This document shows positions 1-8,676 of a DNA stretch of 64,000 nucleotides, in pieces (position 1 is the stretch's first letter; the number at the start of each line of letters is the position of its first letter). Made by a program: the position numbers and the translations under genes. Location of the stretch: contig JAKFXX010000023.1 in the NCBI GenBank assembly GCA_021731145.1, positions 1-64,000 of the forward strand, written 5' to 3'. The DNA comes from Gammaproteobacteria bacterium (GTDB lineage: Bacteria > Pseudomonadota > Gammaproteobacteria > Ga0077554 > Ga007554). Below the pieces are notes generated by a model that was not told the DNA's origin, did no database searches, and saw nothing but the letters and a program-made list of their open reading frames with translations.

Positions 1-32
1 TCCAAACCAATCACAGTTGCAGTATGCTTCAT
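1..32 (-). CDS. 5' end of an unidentified gene (runs off the window)
   Basis: An ATG at 32-30 on the minus strand is preceded by a strong AGGAGG ribosome-binding site about 5 bases upstream. It opens a frame reading MKHTATVIGL before the window ends. Ten residues are too few to assign a family. The start is called from the ribosome-binding site alone. The gene would be read in the same direction as guaB-guaA, but a gap of about 295 bp with a large palindrome separates it from guaA. Confidence 0.45.
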   Translation of the reverse strand, partial: MKHTATVIGL

Positions 33-226
33 GATGGACTCCTCCTTTTTCGTTTAGCCGGTGACCCTTCACCCGCTTGGCACATTATGATGCCGTTTGA
101 AGAAGGGTGGAGTCCATTTCATTAGCGGCATTGTGGTAGCCATGGCGCCCCGCGCAGTGGGGTGTCGTGGCGAACGCACATTGTCACCTTTACGGTGAGG
201 CCTGTCCGGGCCGCCGGAGGCATACT

Positions 227-290
227 TGTCGCCGAGCGCAGTCATTTTGGGGACTTGGATGTCCCAAAATGTATAGCGAGCACGGCGACA
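227..290. repeat. Large imperfect palindrome downstream of guaA
   Basis: The outer arms TGTCGCCG (227-234) and CGGCGACA (283-290) are exact complements. The inner arms CATTTTGGG (243-251) and CCCAAAATG (263-271) are also exact complements around an 11-base loop. The structure fills much of the gene-poor stretch 33-327. It has the look of a REP-like dispersed element and could also end guaA transcription, but no T-run follows. Nothing else recognisable was seen in 33-327. Confidence 0.55.
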
Positions 291-327
291 CTATCATAGT
301 CCGCGAAAGCCGCCGAAAGACCTAAAA

Positions 328-1902
328 TCATTCCCACTCAATAGTCGCCGGTGGCTTGCCGGAGATGTCGTAGGTGATGCGTGAGATGCCGGGCACTTCA
401 TTGATGATGCGGTTGGAAATGACCCCTAACACTTCATAAGGAAGATGCGCCCAGTGGGCGGTCATGAAGTCGACGGTTTCGACGGCGCGCAGCGCTACAA
501 CATAATCATAACGCCGCCCATCGCCCATGACACCCACGGACTTCACCGGCAGGAACACGGCGAAGGCTTGGCTGACCTTGTTGTACAGATCGTTCTTGCG
601 CAGCTCTTCGATGAAGATGGCGTCGGCGCGGCGCAGCAGGTCGGCGTATTCCTTTTTTACCTCACCAAGGATGCGCACGCCCAGACCAGGCCCAGGGAAG
701 GGATGGCGATAGACCATATCAAAAGGCAGGCCTAGCTCCACACCGAGGCGGCGCACTTCGTCCTTGAACAGTTCGCGTAGCGGCTCAATCAGCTTGAGCC
801 GCATGTCCGCAGGCAGACCACCGACGTTATGGTGGGTCTTGATGACGTGCGCCTTGCCGGTTTTGGCGCCGGCGGACTCGATGACGTCAGGATAGATAGT
901 GCCCTGTGCCAGCCACTGTACATTGGTGAGTTTGGCGGCCTCCTCCTCGAAGATCTCGACGAACAGATTGCCGATGATCTTGCGTTTCTTTTCCGGATCA
1001 GCCTCGCCTTTGAGGGCATCCATAAAACGCTGCTCGGCATTGATGCGGATCACCTTGATGCCCATGTGCTGGGCAAAGGTCGCCATCACCTGGTCGCCTT
1101 CATTCAAACGCAGCAGGCCATTATCAACGAATACGCAGGTCAGCCGATCTCCCAACGCCTTATGCAGCAGCGCCGCCACCACAGAGGAATCCACGCCGCC
1201 GGACAGCGCCAGCAGCACTTCATCACTGCCCACCTGCTCATGAACCAAACGAATGCTGTCGTTGACGATATTTCCCATGGTCCACAACGCTGCGCAGCCG
1301 CAGATGTCGAGAACAAAGCGTTGCAGGATGCGTGCGCCCTGACGGGTATGGGTCACCTCGGGATGAAATTGCAGGCCGTAAAAACCACGCACCTCATCGG
1401 CCATGCCCGCCAAGGGCGCAGCTTCGGTGCCGGCGATCATCTTGAAACCTTCCGGCAGACGGGCAACGCGGTCGCCGTGGCTCATCCAGACATCGAGTAT
1501 GCCGTAACCTTCAGGGGTGGTGTGGTCCTCGATGTCGCGCAGCAGGCGTGAATGGCCGCGCGCGCGGACTTGGGCATAGCCAAATTCGCGGTGCGCCGAG
1601 GACTCTACGGCGCCGCCCAATTGCGCGGCCATGGTCTGCATGCCATAGCAGATGCCAAGCACCGGCACGCCCAGCTCAAACACCACTTGCGGGGCACGCG
1701 GTGTTGATTCGAGCGTGACCGATTCCGGCCCGCCGGAGAGGATGACGCCACGCGGTTTGAAGGCGCGGATCGCCGCTTCATCCATGTCGTAGGGATGCAG
1801 TTCACAATAGACCCCCGCCTCGCGCACCCGGCGTGCGATAAGCTGGGTGTACTGGGAGCCGAAGTCGAGGATCAGGATGCGGTGGTCGTGGATGTTGGTC
1901 AA
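328..1902 (-). CDS. guaA: GMP synthase (glutamine-hydrolysing)
   Basis: The protein converts XMP to GMP using glutamine and ATP, the last step of guanine nucleotide synthesis in the cytoplasm. From the start chosen here it has 524 residues, against 525 in E. coli. The N-terminal class I amidotransferase domain has the nucleophile Cys85 in GICYGMQ and a later HPEVTH. The central PP-loop LSGGVDSS marks the ATP pyrophosphatase domain, and the C-terminus PPATIEWE is typical of the family. A longer frame opens at a GTG at 1983, but it has no ribosome-binding site and adds 27 residues that the family lacks. The TTG at 1902 gives the usual N-terminus ([19 protein letters not shown]). The gene lies about 100 bp downstream of guaB on the same strand, as in the classical gua operon. 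Confidence 0.96.
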   Translation of the reverse strand: MTNIHDHRILILDFGSQYTQLIARRVREAGVYCELHPYDMDEAAIRAFKPRGVILSGGPESVTLESTPRAPQVVFELGVPVLGICYGMQTMAAQLGGAVESSAHREFGYAQVRARGHSRLLRDIEDHTTPEGYGILDVWMSHGDRVARLPEGFKMIAGTEAAPLAGMADEVRGFYGLQFHPEVTHTRQGARILQRFVLDICGCAALWTMGNIVNDSIRLVHEQVGSDEVLLALSGGVDSSVVAALLHKALGDRLTCVFVDNGLLRLNEGDQVMATFAQHMGIKVIRINAEQRFMDALKGEADPEKKRKIIGNLFVEIFEEEAAKLTNVQWLAQGTIYPDVIESAGAKTGKAHVIKTHHNVGGLPADMRLKLIEPLRELFKDEVRRLGVELGLPFDMVYRHPFPGPGLGVRILGEVKKEYADLLRRADAIFIEELRKNDLYNKVSQAFAVFLPVKSVGVMGDGRRYDYVVALRAVETVDFMTAHWAHLPYEVLGVISNRIINEVPGISRITYDISGKPPATIEWE

Positions 1903-2004
1903 TGTTGTGCTCGTCTTAATTTTTTGAACTGTGCGGGACACAGCGATGGCAGAGAAAGCCCGAGGCTTAAAACCTCTGCACACGCTGTTTTCAGGGTAAA
2001 CAGA

Positions 2005-3471
2005 TCAGTCAATCCGGTAATTCGGTGCTTCGCGAGTAATGGTCACGTCATGCACATGGCTTTCACGCATACCGGCGCTGGTGACGCGCACAAATTTTGG
2101 CTTGGTGCGCATCTCCACGATATCACTGCATCCGGTATAGCCCATGCTGGCGCGCACCCCGCCCATCAACTGATGCACGATGGCCACCATGCTGCCTTTA
2201 TAGGGCACGCGCCCCTCAATGCCTTCCGGCACCAGCTTCTCGGCCTCTGCAGTCAGCTCCTGGAAATAACGGTCACTGGAGCCCTGCTGCATGGCGCCTA
2301 TCGAACCCATACCACGGTATGATTTGTAGGAACGGCCCTGGTAAAGCTCGACATCGCCGGGAGATTCTTCGGTACCGGCGAACATGCTGCCGATCATCAC
2401 CGAAGAGGCACCCGCAGCGATGGCCTTGGCGAGATCGCCCGAATAACGGATACCACCATCGGCGATGACCGGCACACCCATGCCCTGCAAGGCGTTGGCA
2501 ACGTTGTTAATCGCCGTGATCTGCGGCACGCCCACGCCGGTGACGATGCGCGTGGTGCAGATTGACCCCGGACCGATACCGACTTTTACGGCATCGGCAC
2601 CTGCGTCCACCAGCGCCAGCGCAGCTTCGGCGGTTGCGATATTACCGCCTATCACCTGTATCCCCGGAAAATTGCGCTTCACCCAGCGCACCCGGTCCAA
2701 CACACCCTGCGAATGGCCATGCGCGGTATCGACGACAATGACGTCGACGCCGGCGGCTACCAGCGCGGCAACACGCTCATCGGTACCCTCACCCGTTCCC
2801 ACCGCCGCTCCGACACGCAAACGTTCCAGATGATCCTTGCAGGCATTAGGCTTTTCCTTGGCCTTCTGAATGTCCTTCACGGTGATCATCCCGCGCAATT
2901 GAAATTTGTCGTTCACCACCAGAATTTTTTCGATGCGGTGTTTGTGCAACAGCGCCACTACCTCATCACGCCCGGCGCCTTCACGCACGGTGGCCAGCCG
3001 CTCCTTGGGCGTCATGATGGTGGAGACAGGGTTGCCGTAGCGTGTCTCCGTCTCAAAGCGCAGATCCCGATTGGTTACGATGCCGACCAGATCTTCACCA
3101 TCCACCACCGGCACGCCCGAAATATTATGGGCGCGCGTCAAAGCCAGCACATCGCGAATACTGGTATTCGGCGAAACAGAGATAGGGTCTTTGATGACGC
3201 CGCTCTCAAATTTCTTGACGATGCGCACCTGCTCCGCCTGCTCTTCGGTGCTCATGTTCTTGTGGACAATCCCGATACCGCCTTCCTGCGCCAACGTGAT
3301 CGCCAACCGCGCTTCGGTCACGGTATCCATGGCGGCGGACAGCAAGGGTATATTCAGCTTGATTTCACGGGTGAGCTGGGTTTCCAGGCTCACCTGTTTA
3401 GGCAGCACCGTGGAGTGGTCCGGCACCAGCAGTACATCATCAAAGGTAAGGGCTTCCTGGAGGACGCGCAT
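2005..3471 (-). CDS. guaB: Inosine-5'-monophosphate dehydrogenase
   Basis: The protein oxidises IMP to XMP with NAD, the committed step to guanine nucleotides. It has 488 residues, the same as E. coli GuaB. The beta/alpha barrel is interrupted by a CBS-domain pair at roughly residues 93-205. The active-site loop GPGSICTTR carries the catalytic Cys305, and the C-terminal flap contains the expected YRGMGS-type motif. It starts with ATG ([15 protein letters not shown]), which matches the family start exactly, though the ribosome-binding site is weak. The first gene of a guaB-guaA unit, it is read leftward from the AT-rich region beyond 3472. Confidence 0.97.
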   Translation of the reverse strand: MRVLQEALTFDDVLLVPDHSTVLPKQVSLETQLTREIKLNIPLLSAAMDTVTEARLAITLAQEGGIGIVHKNMSTEEQAEQVRIVKKFESGVIKDPISVSPNTSIRDVLALTRAHNISGVPVVDGEDLVGIVTNRDLRFETETRYGNPVSTIMTPKERLATVREGAGRDEVVALLHKHRIEKILVVNDKFQLRGMITVKDIQKAKEKPNACKDHLERLRVGAAVGTGEGTDERVAALVAAGVDVIVVDTAHGHSQGVLDRVRWVKRNFPGIQVIGGNIATAEAALALVDAGADAVKVGIGPGSICTTRIVTGVGVPQITAINNVANALQGMGVPVIADGGIRYSGDLAKAIAAGASSVMIGSMFAGTEESPGDVELYQGRSYKSYRGMGSIGAMQQGSSDRYFQELTAEAEKLVPEGIEGRVPYKGSMVAIVHQLMGGVRASMGYTGCSDIVEMRTKPKFVRVTSAGMRESHVHDVTITREAPNYRID

Positions 3472-4107
3472 GGGGAGGGTTCCGCCTTGTAAATAAGGGA
3501 AAAGGATTAACTGATAAGTATAAATTTTATCCTCGGCCAGGTAAACAGCATAAAAAAATGTGGGATTGCTGTGCGGCCTGCACCGGACTGCCGGGATATT
3601 TCAAATGCAATCATACACCTGCCTGATCCCAGCAATTCAAGACATGCTCGCGTGTAGTGATATGCAGACACCCTAAACCAAATGAAATCAAATAGATAAA
3701 TAACAACAAACCATAGGATGTCCCCATTCGGGGACGCCCAGACACATTCTTTGAAAATTTTGACCGGCCAGCACCCGCCCAAGGGCTTATTGCCGCGACA
3801 CGCTGGTGCTTTTCTTCCCTCTACAGCCTTATTACGGTGCAATATTTTGCGGACACATGCCGGCAGCTTCACCAGAATCATAATTTTTTATTAAAATTTT
3901 CATTACCTTAGCAATAGACGCAGTATAAAGATATGGCTGGCATGATGCTTGCTTAATACTGTTTGCAGCAAACCAGTTGTTTTTTACATCGCAATTTAAC
4001 GTTTTTTTAATCGCGACGTAACAAAATGCTGACAGACTAACTCATGCCATCCAGCCCCTCTCTCCTGGATAGTATGAGGAAGTCCCTATTAAATGGAGGT
4101 ACATGTA
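3472..4107. other. AT-rich intergenic region between guaB and a divergent small gene
   Basis: This stretch of about 635 bp separates the divergent genes guaB and the DUF2892 gene, and must hold both promoters. A short hairpin (GTCCCC-ATTC-GGGGAC, 3720-3735) and an imperfect dyad around 3959-3976 (CTGTTTGC/GCAAACCAG) are visible. A 124-codon open frame on the minus strand (3507-3881) has no ribosome-binding site, no family resemblance and an unnatural composition, so I do not call it a gene. I could not identify a convincing -35/-10 pair. Confidence 0.5.
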
Positions 4108-4401
4108 ATGAAGTATTTTGAAATGACAGCGAACATAGGTGGCGCCGACAAGGGCTTTAGAACGATTGTTGGAATGGCCTTGTTGGGCGTAGCGCTGGCA
4201 CATCCAACGTCGGCATTGTACGCCACCGCCTTTCCAATGATCGGGGCCTATTTCGTCCTGACGGCGATCATGGAGTGGGATCCGATTGGCTATCTGGTTC
4301 AGTCAACACAGAACATCCTGAATCACTTAAATGAAATGGCCAGCTCATCGGCCATGCTTACACAAGGCAAAGTGAGGAGACTAAAAACCCTCAGCGCCTG
4401 A
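4108..4401 (+). CDS. DUF2892-type small inner-membrane protein
   Basis: The 97-residue protein has the N-terminal pattern of DUF2892 (YgaP-type membrane) proteins: a NIGGADKGFRTIVG stretch followed by two closely spaced hydrophobic segments (about residues 17-35 and 40-55). The family is widespread and of unknown function, and is sometimes linked to rhodanese proteins. The ATG at 4108 is chosen because GGAGGT lies 8 bases upstream. An in-frame ATG at 4093 lies ahead of that site and is rejected. The C-terminal tail of about 35 residues is polar. The gene stands alone between guaB and xseA. Confidence 0.75.
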   Translation: MKYFEMTANIGGADKGFRTIVGMALLGVALAHPTSALYATAFPMIGAYFVLTAIMEWDPIGYLVQSTQNILNHLNEMASSSAMLTQGKVRRLKTLSA

Positions 4402-4489
4402 TGGTGTGCGGGCAAGGATGCCATGGGCCGCCACGGATGGCCGACCCCTGACCGAAGAAAATCATTTCCATGTTTAGCAGCAACGCTTT

Positions 4490-4577
4490 GTAGGAGCGGC
4501 AAGACAACCTCGGGAATCCGTGACATTTTGGCACCCCCTCCCGCCTTTTGGCGCGGACCACGAGGTGTCGCTCCTAC
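4490..4577. repeat. REP-like palindromic element upstream of xseA
   Basis: The outer arms GTAGGAGCG (4490-4498) and CGCTCCTAC (4569-4577) are exact complements 88 bp apart overall. The GTAGGAGCG core resembles intergenic repetitive palindromes common in gammaproteobacteria (from memory of Pseudomonas REP sequences; not searched). It lies in the 250-bp gap between the DUF2892 gene and xseA. Confidence 0.55.
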
Positions 4578-4651
4578 CCTTTTATTTCAACCTCCACAGA
4601 TAACCCGCAAAACGCAACTCCACCCCCGTTCATGAATGGTATTATCTTGCC

Positions 4652-6025
4652 ATGCAAGAACTCTTTGATGACCACCGGAATGAACCCCCTCAACGCGAAA
4701 TCTACAGCGTGTCGCAACTCAATCACGCCGCGCGCTCAGTGCTTGAAGGAAGCTTCCCGTTAATCTGGGTGGAAGGTGAGATATCCAATCTGGCCAAACC
4801 CTCCTCCGGCCACCTGTACTTCTCCCTCAAAGATGAGGCTGCGGCGGTGCGCTGCGCCATGTTCCGCCAGCGCAACCTGCGCCTGGGCTTTACCCCGGAA
4901 AACGGCATGCACATACTGGCGCGCGCGCAGGTCAGCCTGTATGAAGGCCGTGGCGAATTTCAACTCATTGTTGAACACATAGAAGAGGCGGGGGATGGTG
5001 CGCTGCGTCGCGCGTTCGACATGCTCAAGCAGCGCCTGGCCGCAGAGGGTCTGTTCGACGCCGAGCGCAAGAAACCGCTCCCCACCCTGCCCCGCTGCAT
5101 CGGCGTCGTAACATCCCCCACCGGCGCCGCGATCCGCGACATACTCACCGTGTTAAAGCGGCGTTTCCCTGCCATTCCGGTGATTGTTTATCCTGCACAG
5201 GTGCAAGGAACAGGTTCAGCGGCACAGATTGCACTAGCGATACGTACCGCGTCACGGCGCAAGGACTGTGATGTGCTGATTGTGGCGCGCGGCGGTGGCT
5301 CACTGGAAGATTTATGGGCATTCAATGAAGAGGTTGTGGCGCGCGCCATCCACGCCTGTGACCTGCCTGTTGTCACCGGCATCGGCCACGAGATCGACTT
5401 TACTATTGCCGATTTCGTGGCCGATCAGCGCGCCGCGACACCCTCCGCCGCCGCCGAGCTGGCGAGTCCCGATCAAAGCGAATGGCTGCAGCAGTTCGCC
5501 CGTCAACGGCAGCGTCTTGAAACGCGCATCCACGACAGGCTGGACCGCAAACGCCAAACGCTGGACTGGCTGGAGCGGCGTTTACAACAACAGCATCCTG
5601 GAAGCCGCTTGCGCCATCAGACCCAACGGCTCGACGAACTGGAGCAACGCCTGAACCACACGCGGCGTGTTATTTTTTGGCACAAACGCGCATCTTTGGC
5701 CGAAATCTCTGCGCGCCTGCATCGCCACATCCCTCTGCACCGGTTAGCTCAACTTCAGATACACCATGCCAACCTTGAGCAACGCCTGCACGGCGCCTTG
5801 CAACTCACGCTGGAAAGAAGCCGTCAGCGATTGATCGCCATGAGCTGCGCATTGGAGACGGTCAGCCCGCTGGCCACACTGGGCCGCGGCTACGCCATCG
5901 TCAGCCGCCTGCCGCAACACACTGTATTGCGCGCCGCACGCGACGCGGCGCCAGGCGACAAGATAGAGGCGCGTCTCGCGCATGGGCGCTTGATTTGTAG
6001 TGTCGAAACGGTGCTGGATGATTAA
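4652..6025 (+). CDS. xseA: Exodeoxyribonuclease VII large subunit
   Basis: XseA, with the small subunit XseB, degrades single-stranded DNA into short oligonucleotides during mismatch repair and recombination. The 457-residue protein is normal length for the family. The N-terminal OB-fold (YSVSQLNHAARSVLEGSFP, then WVEGEISNL) is followed by the catalytic region with GVVTSPTGAAIRDIL and a long coiled-coil segment (about 270-390) that holds the small subunits. The ATG at 4652 has no clear ribosome-binding site but gives the expected N-terminus. xseB is not in the window. The 3' end overlaps the next gene by 8 bases. Confidence 0.95.
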   Translation: MQELFDDHRNEPPQREIYSVSQLNHAARSVLEGSFPLIWVEGEISNLAKPSSGHLYFSLKDEAAAVRCAMFRQRNLRLGFTPENGMHILARAQVSLYEGRGEFQLIVEHIEEAGDGALRRAFDMLKQRLAAEGLFDAERKKPLPTLPRCIGVVTSPTGAAIRDILTVLKRRFPAIPVIVYPAQVQGTGSAAQIALAIRTASRRKDCDVLIVARGGGSLEDLWAFNEEVVARAIHACDLPVVTGIGHEIDFTIADFVADQRAATPSAAAELASPDQSEWLQQFARQRQRLETRIHDRLDRKRQTLDWLERRLQQQHPGSRLRHQTQRLDELEQRLNHTRRVIFWHKRASLAEISARLHRHIPLHRLAQLQIHHANLEQRLHGALQLTLERSRQRLIAMSCALETVSPLATLGRGYAIVSRLPQHTVLRAARDAAPGDKIEARLAHGRLICSVETVLDD

Positions 6026-6914
6026 GGGCACCCTTAGATTAATATCGCAAGCGCTTGCGCCACTGCTCATGCTGGCCTTTTCCACGACTTTGCTGGCCAG
6101 CAACACCCTGCCCCGCGCCGAACCCGTGCCCGGCGGCATCGCCATTATTTCCCTGCCGATAAGTCCCGTCCCTGAAAAAGATTGGTGGGCGCGCATAGCG
6201 CAGGACAACAAACCAACACCCCCCGTCGCCTACTTCAATGGACAACGGGTACTCATCACCCCGAATGAAACGGGCTGGGCTGCTATCATCGGCATACCTC
6301 TGGACACCACGCCCGGCGAATACAGGCTGGAAGTGCAGCCCGTGACAGGCATAAAAGAAACCATTGGATTCACTGTGCGCGGCAAGGAGTATGCCGCTCA
6401 GCACATCACCCTCAAAGACCAGCGCAAGGTTGAGCCGCCGCCGGAGGACCTGAAACGCATCGAAAAAGAAGCAGAACAGATCAAAGCCGCATTCGCCCAG
6501 TGGAGCGAGCAGCGGGATATATCACTGGACTTCCTTCGGCCCGCGCAGGGCGATTTATCCAGTCCCTTCGGGCTGCGGCGCTTTTTCAACGGCCAGCCGC
6601 GCAATCCGCACAGCGGCCTGGACATCGCCGCCCCCAGCGGTGCGCCGGTGCGCGCGCCGTCGGACGGAACGGTGATCGCCACCGGCGATTATTTCTTCAA
6701 TGGCAACACCGTATTCATCGACCATGGCCAAGGACTCGTCACCATGTATTGCCACCTGAGCAGTATCACCGTCCAGCCCGGCCAGCGGGTAGCGCGCGGC
6801 GCGATCATCGGCGCGGTGGGGATGACAGGGCGCGCCACCGGCCCGCACCTGCACTGGAGCGTGAGCCTCAACAACACCCGCGTCGATCCCGCCCTTTTTT
6901 TGCCGGCCCGCTAA
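6018..6914 (+). CDS. Secreted M23-family peptidase (LytM domain)
   Basis: This is a probable periplasmic peptidoglycan hydrolase or regulator of one. The 298-residue protein begins with a hydrophobic signal segment (about residues 8-28). It then has an N-terminal domain of about 100 residues, a short helical linker rich in Glu and Lys, and a C-terminal M23 domain. Zinc and catalytic residues are visible: His198 and Asp202 in HSGLD, His246 in CHL, and His277/His279 in PHLHW. All four are present, so the domain is probably active. The ATG at 6018 overlaps the xseA stop, which suggests translational coupling. A GTG at 6000 is an alternative start. An xseA-M23 pairing occurs in other gammaproteobacteria. 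Confidence 0.88.
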   Translation: MIKGTLRLISQALAPLLMLAFSTTLLASNTLPRAEPVPGGIAIISLPISPVPEKDWWARIAQDNKPTPPVAYFNGQRVLITPNETGWAAIIGIPLDTTPGEYRLEVQPVTGIKETIGFTVRGKEYAAQHITLKDQRKVEPPPEDLKRIEKEAEQIKAAFAQWSEQRDISLDFLRPAQGDLSSPFGLRRFFNGQPRNPHSGLDIAAPSGAPVRAPSDGTVIATGDYFFNGNTVFIDHGQGLVTMYCHLSSITVQPGQRVARGAIIGAVGMTGRATGPHLHWSVSLNNTRVDPALFLPAR

Positions 6915-6929
6915 TATCTGAGTACCCAC

Positions 6930-7994
6930 TCAGGCGTAATAATCCACCAATCCAATAGTTACATCCCTGCTGGCATTGGTTGATGGGGAATCGTCAAGCA
7001 CCGTCTCGACAGATCCCTCCAGGGACGCGCGGTAGACATCTGGAGAGCCAGCCTGCTGCCCACGCTGATCGGAAAAAGACTGGGATGAAACATTAACATT
7101 CGCCAAATTAAGGCCGTTGTCGCTGAGCATATCTCGCAAACGCGGGATGGCGGCTTCAAGGGCATCGCGCGTCACCACATGCTGAGAAGTGAACGACACG
7201 CTGGCTTGATCCTTATCAACATCGATGCGGATTTCGATGGGCCCGAGATGGGGCGGATTAATTCTCAGCTCCGCTGCCTGCACATTATTATGAGCCAACC
7301 ACTGTACGCGATTCCCCAGCTCCTGGCCCCAGCCATCGGCGCCGATGGGGAGGGTCATGGCGGTACTGATTGGCACCGGCGTGGGCGCGCTTGCCTGGAG
7401 ACTGGACAAAGGCGTCGCCGCATAAGTTGCTACACCAACCAGCGGTAATGCCACATCACGCGCGTCAGCTTTATCTGCCACAGTCCCCTGTAACAACCCG
7501 GCAGCCATCTCCACCGTCGATGGAAGTGCAGCAGGCAATGCAGCCAACGGCATTGCCTGCGCGGCAGCCCCAGCTTGTGAAAGCGGTGATAGCAACGGCT
7601 GATTCCCTGCCGCAGGAATAAGTGGCGTCAGCTTGCCGGCAAGCACGTCAGAGGAAGATACCAGGGAAGCATCGCTTGCCACAGGAAGCGCCCCTCCACC
7701 TGCCACCAAGGGAACAGGCACGGAAGCTGGCGCAACAAGCGGCAATCCAACACTGGCCGCCGATGGCAAGAAATTGCCGTCGGTTGGCAGCTCCTGGCGC
7801 GGCGAGTCGATGGGAGCCTGGGGCAAAACCGCAGCCGAGGCCGGAGCCTCACCTAATCCAAGCAGTGCCGCAAGAGCATCATAAAACACACTTTTTTCCC
7901 CTGCATCCGCGCCTTTGGCAGCAGGGTTCCCGGAGTTCAGCACCGGCCCACGGCCATTGGTTGGCTGTGGCGTTGTCGCTATGTCGGACATCAT
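6930..7994 (-). CDS. fliK: Flagellar hook-length control protein FliK-like
   Basis: FliK measures hook length and triggers the export switch of the flagellar secretion apparatus. The 354-residue protein has a long low-complexity N-terminal two-thirds rich in Ala, Pro, Leu and Ser. The conserved C-terminal hook-length domain (about residues 220-315) contains ELRINPPHLGPIEIRI and the LRDMLSDNGLNLANVNV pattern. The start has a GAGGGAAG ribosome-binding site. It is convergent with the M23 gene, with 15 bases between the stops. No other flagellar gene lies in the window, so this copy stands apart from its usual cluster. The C-terminal domain call is firm; the function in this organism is inferred. 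Confidence 0.85.
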   Translation of the reverse strand: MMSDIATTPQPTNGRGPVLNSGNPAAKGADAGEKSVFYDALAALLGLGEAPASAAVLPQAPIDSPRQELPTDGNFLPSAASVGLPLVAPASVPVPLVAGGGALPVASDASLVSSSDVLAGKLTPLIPAAGNQPLLSPLSQAGAAAQAMPLAALPAALPSTVEMAAGLLQGTVADKADARDVALPLVGVATYAATPLSSLQASAPTPVPISTAMTLPIGADGWGQELGNRVQWLAHNNVQAAELRINPPHLGPIEIRIDVDKDQASVSFTSQHVVTRDALEAAIPRLRDMLSDNGLNLANVNVSSQSFSDQRGQQAGSPDVYRASLEGSVETVLDDSPSTNASRDVTIGLVDYYA

Positions 7995-8098
7995 CTTCCC
8001 TCATTGGCTATGTTGATGTCCGGGACAATGCAACTTATGCGCCAATCGGGAGGCAACGAGATGGGCGGGTGCCGCCCTCTACGGATTTAAACCCGGAT

Positions 8099-8117
8099 TG
8101 TCCATTAGGCGAAATAG
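8099..8117. repeat. 19-bp direct repeat, copy 1
   Basis: TGTCCATTAGGCGAAATAG is identical at 8099-8117 and 14605-14623. Both copies are intergenic, and in both a palindromic element begins within about 12 bp on the right. They may be the edge of one mobile repeat family. Confidence 0.6.
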
Positions 8118-8128
8118 AGCGTACACCG

Positions 8129-8177
8129 CCGTTCGTGGTGAGCTTGTCGGGCCCTTCGACAGGCTCAGGGCGAACGG
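8129..8177. repeat. Palindromic intergenic repeat downstream of lspA
   Basis: The arms CCGTTCG (8129-8135) and CGAACGG (8171-8177) enclose further complementary blocks (GAGC/GCTC and TTGTCG/CGACAG). This sequence type (CCGTTCGTGGTGAGCTTGTCG) is, from memory, a widely dispersed intergenic palindrome in proteobacterial genomes. It may end transcription between fliK and lspA. Confidence 0.6.
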
Positions 8178-8199
8178 TTTTGGGGCGTGGGACAACCTC

Positions 8200-8676
8200 T
8201 CAGCTCAATCTACCCTGCTTTTCCTTGCCGCGCAGCGCGTCAATCACCAACATCACCGCGCCCACAGTAATAGCTGAATCGGCAATATTAAAGGCCGGGT
8301 AATACCAGCCTTCATAGAATAGCTGAATGAAGTCAACAACGTAGCCATACATGACACGGTCAATGAGATTGCCCACAGCGCCACCCAGCACCAGCGCAAG
8401 GGCGGCAGCCATCCACTTTTCCTGGGGCTGAAGACGGCGCAGCCACACTGCCAGCACTACACTGACAACAACCGCCAGTGCAGTAAAAAACCAGCGCTGC
8501 CAGCCAGAGGCGCCGGCGAGAAAACTGAATGCCGCGCCGGGGTTGTGCATCAGAGTGAGATTAAAAAACGGCAGCACCGCCACCGGATCGTGCAAGATCA
8601 GCGTGCCGCTGGCAAGAAATTTGGTGGCCTGGTCGAGCACGACGACCACCAGTGATACCCAGAGCCATTTCAGCAT
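8200..8676 (-). CDS. lspA: Lipoprotein signal peptidase (signal peptidase II)
   Basis: LspA cleaves the signal peptide of diacylglyceryl-modified prolipoproteins in the inner membrane. The 158-residue protein has four hydrophobic segments. The conserved blocks are NPGAAFSFLAG, GNLIDRVMYGYVVDF and FNIADSAI, with the catalytic aspartates Asp115 and Asp133 spaced 18 residues apart as in E. coli. The ATG at 8676 shares its A with the ileS stop (TGATG), so it is probably translated by coupling. A GTG three bases earlier is an alternative start. The ileS-lspA pair is conserved. The window's lipoprotein genes at 55-58.7 kb would be among its substrates. Confidence 0.95.
   Translation of the reverse strand: MLKWLWVSLVVVVLDQATKFLASGTLILHDPVAVLPFFNLTLMHNPGAAFSFLAGASGWQRWFFTALAVVVSVVLAVWLRRLQPQEKWMAAALALVLGGAVGNLIDRVMYGYVVDFIQLFYEGWYYPAFNIADSAITVGAVMLVIDALRGKEKQGRLS

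Noticed and set aside
829-1551. 240-codon frame opposite guaA
   Set aside because: It lies wholly antisense to a clearly conserved gene and has no supporting start signal; it is a codon-bias shadow.
1903-1983. Longer GMP synthase start at 1983
   Set aside because: GTG without a ribosome-binding site; the extra 27 residues are not part of the family N-terminus.
3507-3881. 124-codon open frame in the guaB upstream region
   Set aside because: No ribosome-binding site, no recognisable family, and it occupies AT-rich promoter-like DNA with a Cys/Trp/Phe-rich translation unlike neighbouring proteins.
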